Shown here piece after piece: positions 25,546 to 34,212 of a stretch of DNA of 64,000 nt (position 1 is its first letter; every line of letters starts with the position of its first letter). The stretch is taken from positions 124,001 to 188,000 of the forward strand of contig NZ_LPVV01000034.1 of NCBI RefSeq assembly GCF_002362255.1. Reading direction: 5' to 3'. Origin of the DNA: Microbacterium sp. SZ1. Lineage in GTDB: Bacteria > Actinomycetota > Actinomycetes > Actinomycetales > Microbacteriaceae. The translations under genes and the position numbers were made by a program. Under the pieces are notes generated by a model that worked only from the letters and a program-made list of their open reading frames with translations, ran no database searches and was not told the DNA's origin.

Positions 25546-25595
25546 TTGCCGGGGTGATCATGATGATATACGATTTCGGATACGACGCAATACGG
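25546..25595 (+). promoter_or_regulatory. probable hpa operon promoter with ATACGA repeats
   Basis: TTGCCG (25546-25551), 17 bp and TACGAT (25569-25574) form a plausible promoter. ATACGA occurs at 25568 and 25580, and ATACGG at 25590, spaced 10-12 bp, in an AT-rich island of the divergent region. These may be binding sites of the GntR regulator encoded by the second gene. Confidence 0.45.
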
Positions 25596-25625
25596 CGTCT
25601 GACAGAGCGCGAGGAGGCGCCCACC

Positions 25626-27155
25626 GTGACGGCATCCATGACCCGCCCCGGCAAGATCATCGCGATCCATCTGAGCTACGAGTCCCGCGCCGACCAGCGC
25701 GGCCGGCGCCCGGCATCCCCCTCGTACTTCTTCAAGCCCGCGAGCTCGATCGGCGTCTCCGGCGGAACCGTCGAGCGGCCGGCCGGCACCGAGCTCCTCG
25801 CCTTCGAGGGTGAGATCGCGCTCGTGATCGGCGCGCCAGCGCGGCGCGTATCGCTCGCCCGCGCCTGGGACCACGTCGCCTGGGTGACCGCCTCGAACGA
25901 CCTCGGCCTCTACGACCTTCGCGCCGACGACAAGGGCTCGAACGTGCGCTCGAAGGGCGGCGACGGGTACACCCCGCTCGGACCCGAGCTGATCGACGCC
26001 CGCACCGTCGACCCCGCGGCCCTGCGCGTCCGCGCCTGGGTGAACGGCGAGCTGCGCCAGGACGACACGACGACCGGCCTCATCTTCCCGCTCGCGCAGC
26101 TCGTCGCCGACCTGTCGCAGCACTTCACGCTGGAGACCGGCGACGTCATCCTCACCGGAACGCCCGCCGGATCCTCGGTCATCGTGCCGGGCGACGTCGT
26201 CGAGATCGAGGTGGACGCACCGGATGCCGAGGGCTCGCCCTCGTCCGGGCGCCTCGTCACCACGGTTGTCCAGGGCGATGTGCCCTTCGACCCGGAGCTC
26301 GGCTCGCTCCCCTCGGTCGACGATCTGCAGCGCACCGAGGCGTGGGGCTCGCCCGAGGCGGCCGGACTCGCGGAATCGACCGACCGGTCGTCGAGCGAGG
26401 AGCGCAGCGACGAGACGAAACGCGGCGAGAGCAACGAGACCCTCTCCCCCGAGCTGCGGGAGAAGCTCCTCGCGGCCCCGACCGCCGGCCTCTCCGCGCA
26501 GCTGCGCAAGCGTGGACACCACGGCTGCTTCGTCGACGGTCTCACCGCGAACATCCCCGGCACCAAGATCGTCGGCACCGCCAAGACGCTGCGGTTCGTG
26601 CCGTTCCGCGAAGACCTTTTCGCGTCGCACGGTGGCGGCTACAACGCCCAGAAGCGGGCGTTCGATGCGGTCGACGAGGGCGAGGTGATCGTGATCGACG
26701 CGCGCGGCGACGCCACGAGCGGCACCCTCGGCGACGTCATGGCCCTCCGCGCCCAGGTGCGCGGTGCGGCCGGCGTGGTCACCGACGGCGGCGTCCGCGA
26801 CTTCGACGCCGTGGCTGCACTCGGCTTTCCCGTCTTCTCGCAGGGAGGGCACCCGTCCGTCCTCGGCCGCCGCCACGTGCCGTGGGAGGTCGACGTCACG
26901 ATCGCGTGCGGCGGAGCAACCGTGCAGCCGGGCGACGTGATCGTCGGCGACGGCGACGGCGTGATCGTCATCCCGCCGGCACTCGTCGAGGAGATCGTCG
27001 ACGCGGCGCTCGCTCAGGAGGACGAGGACTCGTGGGTCGCCGAGCAGGTGGCCGCCGGACATCCGGTCGACGGACTGTTCCCGATGAACGCGGAGTGGCG
27101 CGCTCGGTACGCCCTTCGTCTCGCTCCGCTCGCTCAGGAACCGGCAGAGAAATGA
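25626..27155 (+). CDS. fusion: fumarylacetoacetate-hydrolase-family (HpaG-like) domain + RraA-like domain
   Basis: The 509-residue protein has two domains. Residues about 1-235 are an FAH-family domain: 'AFEGEIALVIGAPARRV' with the metal Glu pair, 'VTASNDLGLYDLRADDK', 'GDVILTGTPAGSS'. HpaG-type members decarboxylate or isomerise 5-carboxymethyl-2-oxo-hexenedioate. Residues about 275-509 are RraA-like ('GVVTDGGVRDFDAVAALGFPVF', 'PGDVIVGDGDGVIVIP'), a fold shared with HMG/CHA aldolases and oxaloacetate decarboxylases. The linker SSSEERSDETKR and the C-terminus RLAPLAQEPAEK are encoded by copies of a dispersed repeat. GTG at 25626 with GAGGAG upstream is the chosen start. It overlaps the GntR gene (ATGA). 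Confidence 0.85.
   Translation: MTASMTRPGKIIAIHLSYESRADQRGRRPASPSYFFKPASSIGVSGGTVERPAGTELLAFEGEIALVIGAPARRVSLARAWDHVAWVTASNDLGLYDLRADDKGSNVRSKGGDGYTPLGPELIDARTVDPAALRVRAWVNGELRQDDTTTGLIFPLAQLVADLSQHFTLETGDVILTGTPAGSSVIVPGDVVEIEVDAPDAEGSPSSGRLVTTVVQGDVPFDPELGSLPSVDDLQRTEAWGSPEAAGLAESTDRSSSEERSDETKRGESNETLSPELREKLLAAPTAGLSAQLRKRGHHGCFVDGLTANIPGTKIVGTAKTLRFVPFREDLFASHGGGYNAQKRAFDAVDEGEVIVIDARGDATSGTLGDVMALRAQVRGAAGVVTDGGVRDFDAVAALGFPVFSQGGHPSVLGRRHVPWEVDVTIACGGATVQPGDVIVGDGDGVIVIPPALVEEIVDAALAQEDEDSWVAEQVAAGHPVDGLFPMNAEWRARYALRLAPLAQEPAEK
26386..26423. repeat. dispersed repeat copy A, inside the FAH-RraA gene
   Basis: This 38-bp sequence starts GGTCGTCGAGCGAGGAGC and ends GACGAGACGAAACGC. It matches the copy at 30514-30551 at 37 of 38 positions. 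It lies exactly at the domain junction of the fusion and is translated as the linker. I recall the same element between genes of Microbacterium species. Confidence 0.85.
27115..27144. repeat. dispersed repeat copy A', inverted, at the 3' end of the FAH-RraA gene
   Basis: TTCGTCTCGCTCCGCTCGCT followed by CAGGAACCGG is an inverted relative of copy A (reverse complement of A: TTTCGTCTCGTCGCTGCGCT...), with two 3-bp deletions. It encodes the last residues of the RraA domain. The RraA segment is therefore bracketed by inverted copies of the element. Confidence 0.6.
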
Positions 27156-27850
27156 GTACGACAGCGACGAGCAAATCCGAGGTCGCGTACGAGTGGATCC
27201 GCTCGCGCATCACGGGTCACATGTTCAGCCCCGGGTACCGGCTCGTGCTGGGTTCGATCGCCGAAGACCTGAAGATGAGCGTCGTGCCGGTGCGCGAGGC
27301 GATCCGCCGCCTGGAGGCCGAGGGACTCGTCACGTTCGAACGCAACGTCGGCGCTCGGGTCACCCTCGTCGACGAGAGCGAGTACGCGCACACGATGCAG
27401 ACGCTGGGCATCGTCGAGGGCGCCGCCACCGCCCTCTCCGCTCCCCTGCTCGACGAGGATGCACTCGACGAGGCGGTGCGCATCAACGACCGCATGGCGC
27501 GGATGCTGGAGCACTTCGACGCGCACGCGTTCACCGAGCTCAATCGGCAGTTCCACTCCGTGCTCTTCGAGCCGTGCCCCAACCCGCACCTGCTCGAGCT
27601 CGTGCATCGCGGATGGTCGCGGCTCTCCGGCATCCGCGACTCGACCTTCGCGTCGGTGCCCGGTCGCGCGCACCACTCCGTCGAGGAGCACACCCAGATC
27701 GTCGAACTGATCCGCATCGGCGCCGATCCGCTGGAGATCGAGCTCGCGGCCCGCAACCATCGCTGGCGCACGAGGGATGCCTTCCTCGATGCGCTGCACA
27801 CCCGCACACCTCACACCGGCTTCCTTGACACCTCTGGAGACGAGTCATGA
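27152..27850 (+). CDS. GntR-family regulator (FCD-type)
   Basis: The 232-residue protein has an N-terminal winged HTH ('GSIAEDLKMSVVPVREAIRR', about residues 33-52) and an all-helical C-terminal ligand domain with 'ELNRQFHSVLFEPCPNPHL' and 'HHSVEEHTQIVELI', whose histidines suggest the metal-binding FCD type. It starts at an ATG overlapping the previous stop (ATGA) and its own stop overlaps the dehydrogenase start. Encoded within the operon, it probably regulates it in response to an aromatic acid. The frame is open further upstream over the RraA region but that is not coding. Confidence 0.9.
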   Translation: MSTTATSKSEVAYEWIRSRITGHMFSPGYRLVLGSIAEDLKMSVVPVREAIRRLEAEGLVTFERNVGARVTLVDESEYAHTMQTLGIVEGAATALSAPLLDEDALDEAVRINDRMARMLEHFDAHAFTELNRQFHSVLFEPCPNPHLLELVHRGWSRLSGIRDSTFASVPGRAHHSVEEHTQIVELIRIGADPLEIELAARNHRWRTRDAFLDALHTRTPHTGFLDTSGDES

Positions 27851-29343
27851 CCGATTCCCGCATCCCCGCCGACCTGCCCGACCACATCCAGCACTACATC
27901 GACGGCGCCTTCGTCGACTCGGTCGACGGCGACACCTTCGACGTGCTCGACCCCGTCACCAACGAGACCTATACGACGGCGTCCGCCGGCAAGAAGGCCG
28001 ACATCGACCTCGCGGTCGCCGCAGCCACGCGCGCGTTCCGCGAGGGCCCGTGGCCCCGGATGCTGCCGCGCGAGCGCTCGCGCGTTCTGCACCGCATCGC
28101 CGACATCGTCGAGTCGCGCGATGCTCGCCTCGCCGAGCTGGAGTCGTACGACTCGGGGCTGCCCATCACGCAGGCCCTCGGCCAGGCACGCCGCGCCGCC
28201 GAGAACTTCGGCTTCTTCGCCGACCTGATCGTCGCGCAGTCCGACGATGCCTTCAAGGTGCCCGGCAAGCAGATGAACTACGTCAACCGCAAGCCGATCG
28301 GCGTCGCCGGGCTCATCACCCCCTGGAACACGCCGTTCATGCTCGAGTCGTGGAAGCTCGGCCCGGCGCTCGCCACCGGCAACACCGTGGTGCTCAAGCC
28401 CGCCGAGTTCACGCCTCTGTCGGCGTCGCTCTGGGCGGGGATCTTCGAGGAGGCAGGGCTGCCGAAGGGCGTCTTCAACCTCGTCAACGGCCTGGGCGAA
28501 GACGCCGGTGACGCGCTCGTGAAGCATCCGGACGTCCCGCTCATCTCGTTCACCGGCGAGAGCCGCACGGGCCAGATCATCTTCGGCAACGCTGCGCCGT
28601 TCCTGAAGGGCCTCTCGATGGAGCTGGGCGGCAAGTCGCCGGCGGTCGTCTTCGCCGACGCCGACCTCGAGGCCGCGGTCGACGCCACCATCTTCGGCGT
28701 GTTCTCACTCAACGGCGAGCGCTGCACCGCGGGGTCCCGCATCATCGTCGAGCGGTCGATCTACGACGAGTTCGTCGAGCGCTATGCGGCTCAGGCAAAG
28801 CGCGTGAGGGTCGGCTACCCGCACGACCCCGCCACCGAGGTCGGCGCGCTCGTGCATCCCGAGCACTACGACAAGGTCATGAGCTACGTCGAGATCGGTA
28901 AGAGCGAGGGCCGCCTCGTCGCCGGCGGCGGCCGTCCGGACGGGTTCGAGGAGGGGAACTTCGTCGCCCCGACCGTCTTCGCCGACGTCTCCCCCGACGC
29001 GCGCATCTTCCAGGAGGAGATCTTCGGCCCGGTCGTCGCGATCACGCCGTTCGACTCCGACGAGGAGGCGCTCGCCCTCGCGAACAACACGAAGTACGGC
29101 CTCGCGGCGTACATCTGGACCAACGACCTGAAGCGCGCGCACAACTTCGCGCAGTCCGTCGAGGCGGGCATGGTGTGGCTCAACAGCAACAACGTGCGCG
29201 ACCTGCGCACCCCGTTCGGCGGCGTCAAGGCATCGGGCCTCGGTCACGAGGGCGGTTACCGCTCGATCGACTTCTACACCGACCAGCAGAGCGTGCACAT
29301 CACGCTCGGCGGGGCCCACAACCCCACCTTCGGCAAGAACTGA
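27847..29343 (+). CDS. hpaE: 5-carboxymethyl-2-hydroxymuconate semialdehyde dehydrogenase
   Basis: The 498-residue aldehyde dehydrogenase has 'TPWNTPFMLESWKLGPALA', 'VNGLGEDAGDALVKH', the general-base region 'SMELGGKSPAVVF' and catalytic Cys293 in 'NGERCTAGSRI'. High overall resemblance to HpaE and its place directly before the extradiol dioxygenase gene support oxidation of the ring-cleavage semialdehyde to the dicarboxylic acid with NAD. It overlaps the GntR gene by four bases (ATGA). Confidence 0.92.
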   Translation: MTDSRIPADLPDHIQHYIDGAFVDSVDGDTFDVLDPVTNETYTTASAGKKADIDLAVAAATRAFREGPWPRMLPRERSRVLHRIADIVESRDARLAELESYDSGLPITQALGQARRAAENFGFFADLIVAQSDDAFKVPGKQMNYVNRKPIGVAGLITPWNTPFMLESWKLGPALATGNTVVLKPAEFTPLSASLWAGIFEEAGLPKGVFNLVNGLGEDAGDALVKHPDVPLISFTGESRTGQIIFGNAAPFLKGLSMELGGKSPAVVFADADLEAAVDATIFGVFSLNGERCTAGSRIIVERSIYDEFVERYAAQAKRVRVGYPHDPATEVGALVHPEHYDKVMSYVEIGKSEGRLVAGGGRPDGFEEGNFVAPTVFADVSPDARIFQEEIFGPVVAITPFDSDEEALALANNTKYGLAAYIWTNDLKRAHNFAQSVEAGMVWLNSNNVRDLRTPFGGVKASGLGHEGGYRSIDFYTDQQSVHITLGGAHNPTFGKN

Positions 29344-29370
29344 CCAGAGAACCACAGCAAGGACGCTGAC

Positions 29371-30507
29371 ATGACCGACCGCCACGAGATGACCCTCACC
29401 TCCGCCGGCTACTACGTGAGCGAGGAGGCGCCGATCCAGACCGAGAACCCCATCGCGACGCCGCAGAGCACCCCGCCCGACATCCTGCGCTGCGCGTACA
29501 TGGAGCTCGTCGTCACCGATCTCGCCGCCTCACGGCAGTTCTACGTCGACGTGCTCGGCCTGTACGTGACCGAGGAGGACGACGAGGCGATCTACCTGCG
29601 CTCCACCGAGGAGTTCATCCACCACAACCTCGTGCTGCGGAAGGGACCGGTCGCCGCGGTGGCCGCGTTCTCGTACCGCGTGCGCTCGGCCGAGGACCTC
29701 GACCTCGCGGTGTCGTTCTACTCGGAGCTCGGCTGCGACGTGCGCCGCGACCCGCAGGGCTTCGTGAAGGGCGTCGGCGACTCGGTGCGCGTCGTCGATC
29801 CGCTCGGCTTCCCGATCGAGTTCTTCCACCAGAGCGACCATGTCGAGCGGATGTCGTGGCGCTACGACCTGCACATCCCCGGCGAGCTCGTGCGCCTCGA
29901 CCACTTCAACCAGGTCACGCCGGATGTCCCGCGCGCCGTGAAGTTCATGCAGGATCTCGGCTTCCGTGTCACGGAGGACATCCAGGACGACGAGGGCACG
30001 GTGTACGCCGCGTGGATGCGGCGCAAGCCGACGGTGCACGACACCGCGATGACCGGCGGCGACGGACCCCGCATGCACCACGTGTGCTTCGCGACCCACG
30101 AGAAGCACAACATCCTCGCGATCTGCGACAAGCTCGGTGCACTGCGGCGCTCCGACGCGATCGAGCGCGGCCCCGGCCGCCACGGAGTGAGCAACGCGTT
30201 CTATCTGTACCTGCGCGACCCCGACGGGCACCGCGTCGAGGTCTATACCCAGGACTACTACACGGGCGACCCCGACAACCCCGTCATCACGTGGGACGTG
30301 CACGACAACCAGCGCCGCGACTGGTGGGGCAATCCCGTCGTGCCCTCCTGGTACACGGATGCCTCTCTCGTGCTCGACCTCGACGGCAACCCGCAGCCGG
30401 TCGTCGCACGCACCGACAGCTCCGAGATGGCCGTCACGATCGGCGCCGACGGATTCTCGTACACTCGCGCCGACGAGGGCGAGAAGAAGCTCGGCAACCA
30501 GCTGTAA
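29371..30507 (+). CDS. hpaD: homoprotocatechuate 2,3-dioxygenase (extradiol)
   Basis: This 378-residue type I extradiol dioxygenase opens 3,4-dihydroxyphenylacetate. The metal triad is His178 (LDHFNQVTPD), His237 (MHHVCF) and Glu290 (HRVEVYTQDYY). The second-sphere acid His223 (TVHDTA) and Tyr280 are also present. All lie at a constant +23 offset from the Brevibacterium fuscum enzyme residues as I recall them (H155, H214, E267, H200, Y257), which strongly supports homoprotocatechuate specificity. The metal may be Fe(II) or Mn(II). Ribosome site AAGGA is 10 bp upstream. Confidence 0.95.
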   Translation: MTDRHEMTLTSAGYYVSEEAPIQTENPIATPQSTPPDILRCAYMELVVTDLAASRQFYVDVLGLYVTEEDDEAIYLRSTEEFIHHNLVLRKGPVAAVAAFSYRVRSAEDLDLAVSFYSELGCDVRRDPQGFVKGVGDSVRVVDPLGFPIEFFHQSDHVERMSWRYDLHIPGELVRLDHFNQVTPDVPRAVKFMQDLGFRVTEDIQDDEGTVYAAWMRRKPTVHDTAMTGGDGPRMHHVCFATHEKHNILAICDKLGALRRSDAIERGPGRHGVSNAFYLYLRDPDGHRVEVYTQDYYTGDPDNPVITWDVHDNQRRDWWGNPVVPSWYTDASLVLDLDGNPQPVVARTDSSEMAVTIGADGFSYTRADEGEKKLGNQL

Positions 30508-30513
30508 CCCCCG

Positions 30514-30551
30514 GGTCGTTGAGCGAGGAGCGCAGCGACGAGACGAAACGC
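30514..30551. repeat. dispersed repeat copy B, between hpaD and the hydratase gene
   Basis: This 38-bp element is identical to copy A (26386-26423) except for one base. Here it occupies the 62-bp intergenic space after hpaD, its usual kind of location. Confidence 0.85.
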
Positions 30552-30569
30552 CTGACGAACAGGACACGG

Positions 30570-31355
30570 ATGCTCTCGAATGAGATAATCACGCAGATCG
30601 CCGCCGAGCTCGCGGACGCCGACCGCACCCATGGGGTCATCCCGCGCATCACGGGCCGCTACCCCGAAGCGACGGTCGAGGACTCCTATGCCATTCAGGG
30701 CGTCTGGCGCGATGCGCAGATCGCCGCGGGGCGCCGCCTTGTCGGCCGCAAGATCGGCCTGACCTCCAAGGCGATGCAGCAGGCGACGGGCATCACCGAG
30801 CCCGACTACGGCGTCATGTTCGACGACACCGTGTACGAATCGGGGGCCGAGATCCCGACCGACCACTTCTCGAACGTGCGCATCGAGGTCGAGCTGGCGT
30901 TCGTGCTGAAGCGGCCGCTCGAAGGCCCTGACTGCACGCTCGACGACGCACTCACGGCGATCGACTACGCGGTCCCCGCGCTCGAGGTGCTCAACTCGCA
31001 CATCGAGCTCGAGGGGCGCACGATCGTCGACACGATCAGCGACAACGCGGCGTACGGCGCGATGGTGCTGGGCGAGGTGCGCAAGCGACCCGACGAGATC
31101 GACCTGCGCTGGGTTCCGGGCGTCCTCTCGCGCAACGGCGAGATCGAGGAGACCGGGGTCGCTGCGGGAGTGCTCGGTCATCCGGCCACGGGCGTGGCCT
31201 GGCTGGCGAACAAGTTCCACCAGCACGGCGCGCGCCTCGAGGCGGGCGAGATCATCCTGGCAGGATCGTTCACGCGCCCGATGTGGGTGTCGCGCGGCGA
31301 CGAGGTGCTGTGCGACTACGGACCGATGGGAACCATCACATGCCGCTTCGTCTAG
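30570..31355 (+). CDS. hpaH: 2-oxo-hept-4-ene-1,7-dioate hydratase
   Basis: This 261-residue member of the MhpD/HpaH hydratase/decarboxylase family adds water to the 2-oxoheptenedioate formed after decarboxylation. Motifs: '[17 protein letters not shown]', the metal-site '[20 protein letters not shown]', and '[11 protein letters not shown]' and '[13 protein letters not shown]'. The ATG at 30570 lies just after repeat copy B, with AGGA upstream; the frame continues open far upstream but overlaps hpaD in a non-coding phase. It overlaps the aldolase gene by 16 bp. Confidence 0.93.
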   Translation: MLSNEIITQIAAELADADRTHGVIPRITGRYPEATVEDSYAIQGVWRDAQIAAGRRLVGRKIGLTSKAMQQATGITEPDYGVMFDDTVYESGAEIPTDHFSNVRIEVELAFVLKRPLEGPDCTLDDALTAIDYAVPALEVLNSHIELEGRTIVDTISDNAAYGAMVLGEVRKRPDEIDLRWVPGVLSRNGEIEETGVAAGVLGHPATGVAWLANKFHQHGARLEAGEIILAGSFTRPMWVSRGDEVLCDYGPMGTITCRFV

Positions 31356-32143
31356 ACCCGTCGTTCCGCGAGGCGCTCGCGGAATCCGATCGCCCCCTCA
31401 TCGGGATGTGGGCCTGCTCGGGCAGTCCGCTGGTGACCGAGGTCGCCGCGGGGTCGGGCCTGGACTGGCTGCTGATCGACATGGAGCACTCCGCCAACAC
31501 CCTCGAGTCGACCCTGGTGCAGCTGCAGGTCGTCGCGGCGTATCCGATCACACCGGTCGTGCGGGTGCCGTCGAACGACCCCGTGTCGATCAAGCAGGTG
31601 CTGGATCTGGGCGCACAGAGCATCATCGTCCCCATGGTGTCGTCGGCCGAGGAGGCCCGCGCCGCGGTCGCCGCCACCCGCTACCCGCCGGAGGGCGTCC
31701 GCGGCGTCGGCAGCGCTCTCGCCCGCAGCGCCCGGTGGAACCGCGTCGACGGCTACCTCCGCGACTCCACTCGGCATACCTCGCTCACGGTGCAGATCGA
31801 GACCGCGGACGGCGTCGCCGCGGCATCCGAGATCGCGGCGATCGACGGAGTCGATGCCGTCTTCGTCGGCCCCTCCGATCTCTCGGCGTCGATGGGCCTG
31901 CTGGGCCAGCAGACGCATCCCGACGTGCTCGCCGCCGTCGAGAGCGTGTTCGCAGCGGTGAGCGAGGCGGGAAAGCCCGTCGGTGTGAATGCGTTCGACC
32001 CTGCCGCCGCTGACGCGTACATCGACGGAGGCGCTGACTTCGTGGCGGTCGGTGCCGACGTCGCGCTCCTGGCGAGGGCGTCCGAAACCCTCGCGGCGCG
32101 GTTCATCCCGGCATCCGATGCGGCCGACCGCGACAGCTACTGA
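31340..32143 (+). CDS. hpaI: 4-hydroxy-2-oxo-heptane-1,7-dioate aldolase
   Basis: This 267-residue class II aldolase of the HpcH/HpaI family cleaves to pyruvate and succinate semialdehyde, the last step of the pathway. Motifs: 'PLIGMWACSGSPLVTEVA', 'LLIDMEHSANT', the Arg in 'VVRVPSNDP', 'LTVQIETADGV' with the metal Glu, and 'DAVFVGPSDLSASMG' with the metal Asp. The ATG at 31340 lies inside the end of hpaH, so translation is coupled. No succinate-semialdehyde dehydrogenase follows. Confidence 0.93.
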   Translation: MPLRLDPSFREALAESDRPLIGMWACSGSPLVTEVAAGSGLDWLLIDMEHSANTLESTLVQLQVVAAYPITPVVRVPSNDPVSIKQVLDLGAQSIIVPMVSSAEEARAAVAATRYPPEGVRGVGSALARSARWNRVDGYLRDSTRHTSLTVQIETADGVAAASEIAAIDGVDAVFVGPSDLSASMGLLGQQTHPDVLAAVESVFAAVSEAGKPVGVNAFDPAAADAYIDGGADFVAVGADVALLARASETLAARFIPASDAADRDSY

Positions 32144-32183
32144 GAGCGAGGCATCACGGCGCGCCCGGTGCCAGGATGGTCTG

Positions 32184-32210
32184 ATGCACACGAGTGACCC
32201 GGCGCCATGA
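32184..32210 (+). CDS. 8-codon leader ORF before the MFS gene
   Basis: ATG at 32184 reads MHTSDPAP and stops in an ATGA overlap with the MFS start at 32207. CAGGAT (32172-32177) stands 6 bp before this ATG, so the transcript may start leaderless on the mini-ORF and reach the MFS gene by termination-reinitiation. This is inferred from spacing; translation is not shown. Confidence 0.4.
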   Translation: MHTSDPAP

Positions 32211-33457
32211 TCCGCGCTCTCGCCGCGATGCAGGACCGCGGGTTCCGCTGGTTCTTCCTCGCTCGCGCCATCACCATGATCACCGGGTCGATGTCGTCGA
32301 TCGCCCTGGCGTTCGCGGTGCTCGAGATCGACAATGATCCGCAGTCGCTGTCTCTCGTGCTGGCCGCCTTCACGCTCAGCAACATCGTCTTCCTGCTGTT
32401 CGGCGGCGTCGTGGCCGATCGACTGCCTCGGGCGCTCATCATCCAGTCCTGCTACGTGATCGACATCGTGAGCATCGGCACGATGGCCGCACTGCTCTTC
32501 AGCGGCACGGCGACCATCCCGCTCCTCGCGCTGCTCTCGGTTCTAAACGGGGCGTCGACCGCCTTCGTGCTCCCGGCGATGCAGGGCATCATCCCGCAGC
32601 TGACGACGCCGGAGCACCTGCAGCAGGCGAACGCCATGCTGTCGTTCGCGCGCTCGGCGACGACGATCGGCGGCCCCATCATCGCCGGCATCGTCGTCGC
32701 GACCGCAGGCCCCGCCTGGGTCATGGTCTCGCAGGCCGTCGCGTGGGCGCTCGCGATCCCGATCCTCGCGATGGTCCGCCTTCCCTCGCCCGTGCACGGC
32801 GGCGGCACGTCGCTGTTCCACGACCTCCGTGTCGGCTGGCAGGAGTTCTCGAGCCGCACCTGGCTGTGGACGATCGTCGTGGCGTTCATGATCATGAACG
32901 CCATCCACATCGGAGCCTGGGGCGTCGTCGGCCCGTACATCGCGAAGAACGACGACCGGCTCGGCGTCGCCGGTTGGGGGTGGGTCGTGAGCGCCGAGGG
33001 CCTCGGCATCCTGCTCATGACGCTCGTGCTGATGTGGTTCCCGCTGAAGCGACCGCTGCGCTACGGCATGATCGGCATGGCGACGTTCGCGATCCCGCTC
33101 ACGGTGCTCGGCGCCCACCCCGCCGTCGTGCTCCTGGCTATCGCCGCGTTCCTCGCGGGAGCGGGCGCCGACGTCTTCAGCACCGGATGGAACGTCGCCA
33201 TGATGGAGAACGTGCCGGGCGACAAGCTCTCGCGCGTCTACAGCTACGACATGCTCGGCAGCTACGTGGTGCTGCCCGTCGGCACCCTCGTGTACGGCTG
33301 GCTGGTCACGCACAGCGACGTCGTCACCGTGCTGCTCTGGTCGGGTGCCGTGTACGCCGCGGTCGCACTGCTGGCTCTCGCCGTGCCCAGCGTCTGGCGC
33401 ATGGGTCGCCCGGCCGAAGCCCTCGGCTCGGGGCACGACGGGTTGGCGGATTCATAG
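32207..33457 (+). CDS. MFS transporter (exporter-like)
   Basis: The 416-residue protein has about 12 hydrophobic helices. The motif 'GGVVADRLPRALIIQS' after helix 2 is the MFS loop 2-3 signature, and 'PAMQGIIPQLTTPEHLQQANA' resembles the EntS/MFS_3 exporter group. Substrate unknown. The central segment 'LFHDLRVGWQEFSSRTW' is the cytoplasmic loop. No ribosome site is obvious; the ATG overlaps a mini-ORF stop. It is probably not part of the hpa pathway. Confidence 0.88.
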   Translation: MIRALAAMQDRGFRWFFLARAITMITGSMSSIALAFAVLEIDNDPQSLSLVLAAFTLSNIVFLLFGGVVADRLPRALIIQSCYVIDIVSIGTMAALLFSGTATIPLLALLSVLNGASTAFVLPAMQGIIPQLTTPEHLQQANAMLSFARSATTIGGPIIAGIVVATAGPAWVMVSQAVAWALAIPILAMVRLPSPVHGGGTSLFHDLRVGWQEFSSRTWLWTIVVAFMIMNAIHIGAWGVVGPYIAKNDDRLGVAGWGWVVSAEGLGILLMTLVLMWFPLKRPLRYGMIGMATFAIPLTVLGAHPAVVLLAIAAFLAGAGADVFSTGWNVAMMENVPGDKLSRVYSYDMLGSYVVLPVGTLVYGWLVTHSDVVTVLLWSGAVYAAVALLALAVPSVWRMGRPAEALGSGHDGLADS

Positions 33458-33479
33458 CAATCCGGGCGAGACTGTGAGC

Positions 33480-34199
33480 ATGACCTTCGCCGCGCTCCAG
33501 CCCCTCGCCGACCGTGCCGCACTGTTCACCGCCCTTCGTCAGGACGCCCTGGCGCAGGAGCTCGAGAAGCTCGGCGACAACCGCTGGGATGCCGACATGG
33601 CCGCCGGCACCATCACCTTCACGTCGAACGCAGACGCCGCACGTCAGCTCGTCGCCCGCGCGCACCTCATCGCGACGATCGCTCCCGGCCCCCGCTCGCT
33701 GCTCTGGGCATGGGCGCACCCGCAGGGCGACCCCACCGGGATCGCCCTCCAGCTGCGCGACTACGGCACCGAGCACGGCATTCCTGCGCTCAGCGACGCC
33801 GAGCTGCCCTTCCCCGCCGACGCCGGTGGCGATGACTGGATCGCGGCCGCCGGCCACACCGTCGGCGCGGTCGCCGTCGAACTGACCGGCCGCTCCCCGT
33901 ACTACGTCGCCCCGGTGGGTGGCGGGACCTCGGCCGTGTTCCTCCTCGACGCCCCGATCGCGCCACTCACGGTCGCCGCAGCCGCGATCGCGCTCCCGCG
34001 CATCCTCTCGGGTCTCGCTCTTCCCGACGCACGCACCTCGGTGTGGGACGCCGCGCGCCTCGCCGGCTGGAACCTCAGCTGGAGCGACGAGTCGTTCTCG
34101 GGTGCGACCGTGACCGACTCGAGCGGGACGGCGACCTTCCGCTTCGACGATCAGGCTCGCATCGCGAACATCGAGAGCAGCCTTCAGCCACAGGGCTGA
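33480..34199 (+). CDS. DUF6882-like protein of unknown function
   Basis: The 239-residue soluble protein begins MTFAALQPLADRAALFTALR. It contains 'PGPRSLLWAWAHPQG', a W-x-W-A pattern I associate with the actinobacterial DUF6882 family, then 'YYVAPVGGGTSAVFLLD'. No catalytic residues are evident. The ATG at 33480 is chosen; the frame is open for 45 more codons but those overlap the MFS gene and look non-coding. The DUF assignment is from memory. Confidence 0.7.
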   Translation: MTFAALQPLADRAALFTALRQDALAQELEKLGDNRWDADMAAGTITFTSNADAARQLVARAHLIATIAPGPRSLLWAWAHPQGDPTGIALQLRDYGTEHGIPALSDAELPFPADAGGDDWIAAAGHTVGAVAVELTGRSPYYVAPVGGGTSAVFLLDAPIAPLTVAAAAIALPRILSGLALPDARTSVWDAARLAGWNLSWSDESFSGATVTDSSGTATFRFDDQARIANIESSLQPQG

Positions 34200-34212
34200 G
34201 CGAGCGTCGCCA

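Noticed and set aside
25476..27062. N-terminal extension of the transporter reading frame by about 530 codons
   Set aside because: It lies antisense to the FAH-RraA gene; the transporter has a strong ribosome site at its own ATG (25475).
26386..30551. Insertion sequence or integron remnant around the hpa operon
   Set aside because: Only short non-coding repeats are present; there is no transposase, integrase or target-site duplication.
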